The notes beneath the pieces were generated by a model that ran no database searches, was not told where the DNA came from, and saw only the letters and a program-made list of their open reading frames with translations. A stretch of 25,772 nucleotides of DNA from a virus: IMG/VR virus record IMGVR_UViG_3300028490_000026, positions 1 through 25,772 of that record; one strand, written 5' to 3'. The position numbers and the translations under genes are program-made. Below, in pieces: positions 24,499-25,772 of the stretch; the first letter of the stretch is position 1; the number at the start of each line of letters is the position of its first letter.

Positions 24499-25135
24499 TG
24501 GAGACCTCCACAGGCATAGCAAGTACATCTATAATCTCAGTTGCACTCTTACCCTTCATTAGCTTAGCAACGTCACTAAGCTTCTCCTCGATACTCTTCA
24601 TAGTCTCAGCACCATCTCCGAGATTGATATTCACTTCAAACTCTCTAGCACCTTCTGGTTTAGCAGTTGAGTCTAGGAATGTCTTACTTAGTGGAGCTAA
24701 ATCTCTGTCTGAGATATCATCACTCAATACACGCTCTAGGACCTTATCTAAGACCTGAAACCTACTCATGGCATAGGATATGTACAGGTTAGTCTGTAAC
24801 AGCGTTACAACCCGTTTATACAACTGTGATTGTTCTAGTCTCTTTGCTTTGATTTCAATAGCTGTCCTTGATACTTCACCAGTTGTGTTTGGGAATGGAG
24901 CATTGCTATCTGCTTGTGGAATACATCTATCTTTAAATGCAATCTTAAATGCATTATACCTACTGTTTTTCTCTAAAAATCTCTTCCTGATATAGACGAC
25001 AACCCCTGGAAGTTTATCCAGGTCCTTGTCTTCTACTTGAGCATGGTTCATAATATCTACGAGCTCATCAGGTTCAACCTCATTAAGAAGACCAGCCTTA
25101 GATACAATCTGTGCTATTCTTTCTATATGATTCAT
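24476..25135 (-). CDS. Probable terminase small subunit, by position (219 aa)
   Basis: The protein is largely helical. Residues 60-110 carry RYNAFKIAFKDRC, then SRTAIEIKAKRLEQSQLYKRV, a helix arrangement often seen in DNA-recognising small terminase subunits just before the oligomerising region. The C-terminal third is acidic and helical and could contact the large subunit. It overlaps the large terminase by 23 bases, and a small subunit normally precedes the large one. No classical helix-turn-helix motif is certain, so the function is inference mostly from neighbourhood. ATG 25135 follows AAGGG by five bases. Confidence 0.6.
   Translation of the reverse strand: MNHIERIAQIVSKAGLLNEVEPDELVDIMNHAQVEDKDLDKLPGVVVYIRKRFLEKNSRYNAFKIAFKDRCIPQADSNAPFPNTTGEVSRTAIEIKAKRLEQSQLYKRVVTLLQTNLYISYAMSRFQVLDKVLERVLSDDISDRDLAPLSKTFLDSTAKPEGAREFEVNINLGDGAETMKSIEEKLSDVAKLMKGKSATEIIDVLAMPVEVSNGDSTQS
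24504..24509 (-). promoter_or_regulatory. Ribosome binding site that fixes the terminase start
   Basis: GGAGGT, five bases before ATG 24498, is the strongest Shine-Dalgarno match near this start. It lies inside the 3' end of the upstream coding sequence, so the two genes are translationally linked. Confidence 0.85.
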
Positions 25136-25143
25136 ATTGACCC

Positions 25144-25215
25144 TTATTTTTTAGTAATTAAATCTCTTACCTTCTTAACTAATTTCTTAGCCTTATCTTT
25201 GCATGGACAACCCAT
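25144..25215 (-). CDS. Micro-gene: 23-residue cationic peptide with CPC motif
   Basis: ATG 25215 shares its A with the TAA stop of the lipoprotein gene (TAATG), and the frame ends at TAA 25146-25144, nine bases before the small-terminase start. It exactly fills the gap between two well-supported genes. The peptide starts MGCPCKDKAKKLV and is rich in Lys with amphipathic spacing. Only a weak purine-rich ribosome site precedes it, so translation would depend on termination-reinitiation. It has no recognised family. The one-base overlap and gap-filling support it; its length makes chance possible. Confidence 0.5.
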   Translation of the reverse strand: MGCPCKDKAKKLVKKVRDLITKK

Positions 25216-25754
25216 TACTCTTCTTCGTCTTCAATCTCAACTACTGGTATCTCACAGAGTTCGGTCTCATCGTTCCATTCAGTATCTTCACCACATGGAT
25301 GAACTTCCTCTGGAGCAACAATACAAGTGTTAGTCTCATTATCTTCTATAGTACCCTCTCCACATGATAGTGGTGGTAACACTACACAAGTATTACAATC
25401 AGTAACCTTGTATCCTTCAGGACACTTACCATCTACAGGCACAATAGGTTCAGTTACATTCTCATCTACTATAATACAAGGTGTAACTACAGTAAATTTT
25501 AAATCCATTCCAAACTCACTAAGTAACTCTTCTCCGTTATAAGTAACATTGCTGTCACCCAATGAGAATGCAGTTAAATCGAATGGAACACCACACTCCA
25601 ATGAAAGGTTATCATCAATGACGATAGGCTCTCCTGGCTCAACTACAATCCTAGTATCACTGTTGTTACAACCAGCAAGTCCTAGTGCCAATAGACCAGC
25701 AAAACATACTGCTACAGACAACTCTGCAATAACTGTTTTAAAATCTTGCTTCAT
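25215..25754 (-). CDS. Cysteine-rich acidic lipoprotein (179 aa)
   Basis: A signal peptide with a hydrophobic stretch (residues 7-28) ends in lipobox L26-A-G-C29, so processing by signal peptidase II and lipid attachment at C29 are predicted. N30 at +2 favours outer-membrane sorting. The mature part has nine further cysteines. Three similar blocks (C111-C123, C131-C144 and C154-C167) each have C-[GP]-E-[GD] at the start and an acidic stretch before a closing Cys. The end is acidic. No family is recognised. Possible roles are superinfection exclusion, envelope modification or outer spanin. It is the first gene in the window, with AAGGAG six bases before its ATG. Confidence 0.8.
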   Translation of the reverse strand: MKQDFKTVIAELSVAVCFAGLLALGLAGCNNSDTRIVVEPGEPIVIDDNLSLECGVPFDLTAFSLGDSNVTYNGEELLSEFGMDLKFTVVTPCIIVDENVTEPIVPVDGKCPEGYKVTDCNTCVVLPPLSCGEGTIEDNETNTCIVAPEEVHPCGEDTEWNDETELCEIPVVEIEDEEE

Positions 25755-25772
25755 AGTATTCTCCTTAATATC

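Overview
The window is one contiguous piece of a lytic, N4-like (Schitoviridae-type) podovirus genome. All supported genes lie on the minus strand and are read from right to left. No host genes, tRNAs, rRNAs, insertion sequences, CRISPR arrays or integration genes were seen. The phage assignment rests on four things. There is a capsid protein of the N4-gp56 kind, a 710-residue portal, and a terminase with intact ATPase and nuclease motifs. At the left edge is a very long reading frame whose content and spacing fit the giant virion RNA polymerase (vRNAP) that N4 packages and injects. The DNA is AT-rich (roughly 38-40% GC by eye), strong AAGGA-type ribosome sites precede most genes, and genes overlap or nearly touch. 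A lipoprotein with a classical lipobox suggests a Gram-negative host; the host genus cannot be told.

Layout, in transcription order from the right: a cysteine-rich lipoprotein, a 23-codon micro-gene joined to its stop codon, a probable small terminase, the large terminase, and a gp67-like tail/connector protein. Then come four large tail-fibre or adhesin genes (748, 671, 552 and 378 aa), a protein built of six exact 36-residue repeats, and a degenerate GNAT-like protein. Next are a large protein with a hydrophobic hairpin, the portal, two small unknown proteins, a scaffold-like protein, the major capsid protein and two small unknown structural-region proteins. These 18 genes form one compact block.

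The only sizeable gap (about 115 bases, 6352-6467) follows. It holds an imperfect inverted repeat and an extended -10 promoter, and starts a second block: a 194-aa internal-virion-like protein, a 500-aa glutamine-rich protein, and the first 1414 codons of the vRNAP, which runs off the left end. The second block plausibly encodes proteins ejected into the host with the DNA; the first block builds the capsid, packages DNA and recognises the host.

The most interesting points are the accessory domains in the vRNAP N-terminal arm (a zinc-peptidase-like HEAAH domain and a second phage-type domain directly before the polymerase), the 36-residue repeat protein, the paired and shuffled tail-fibre paralogues, the translationally coupled micro-gene, and an apparent complete absence of GC-only 4-base palindromes. 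No lysis genes and no N4 gp65-like tail sheath were recognised here.
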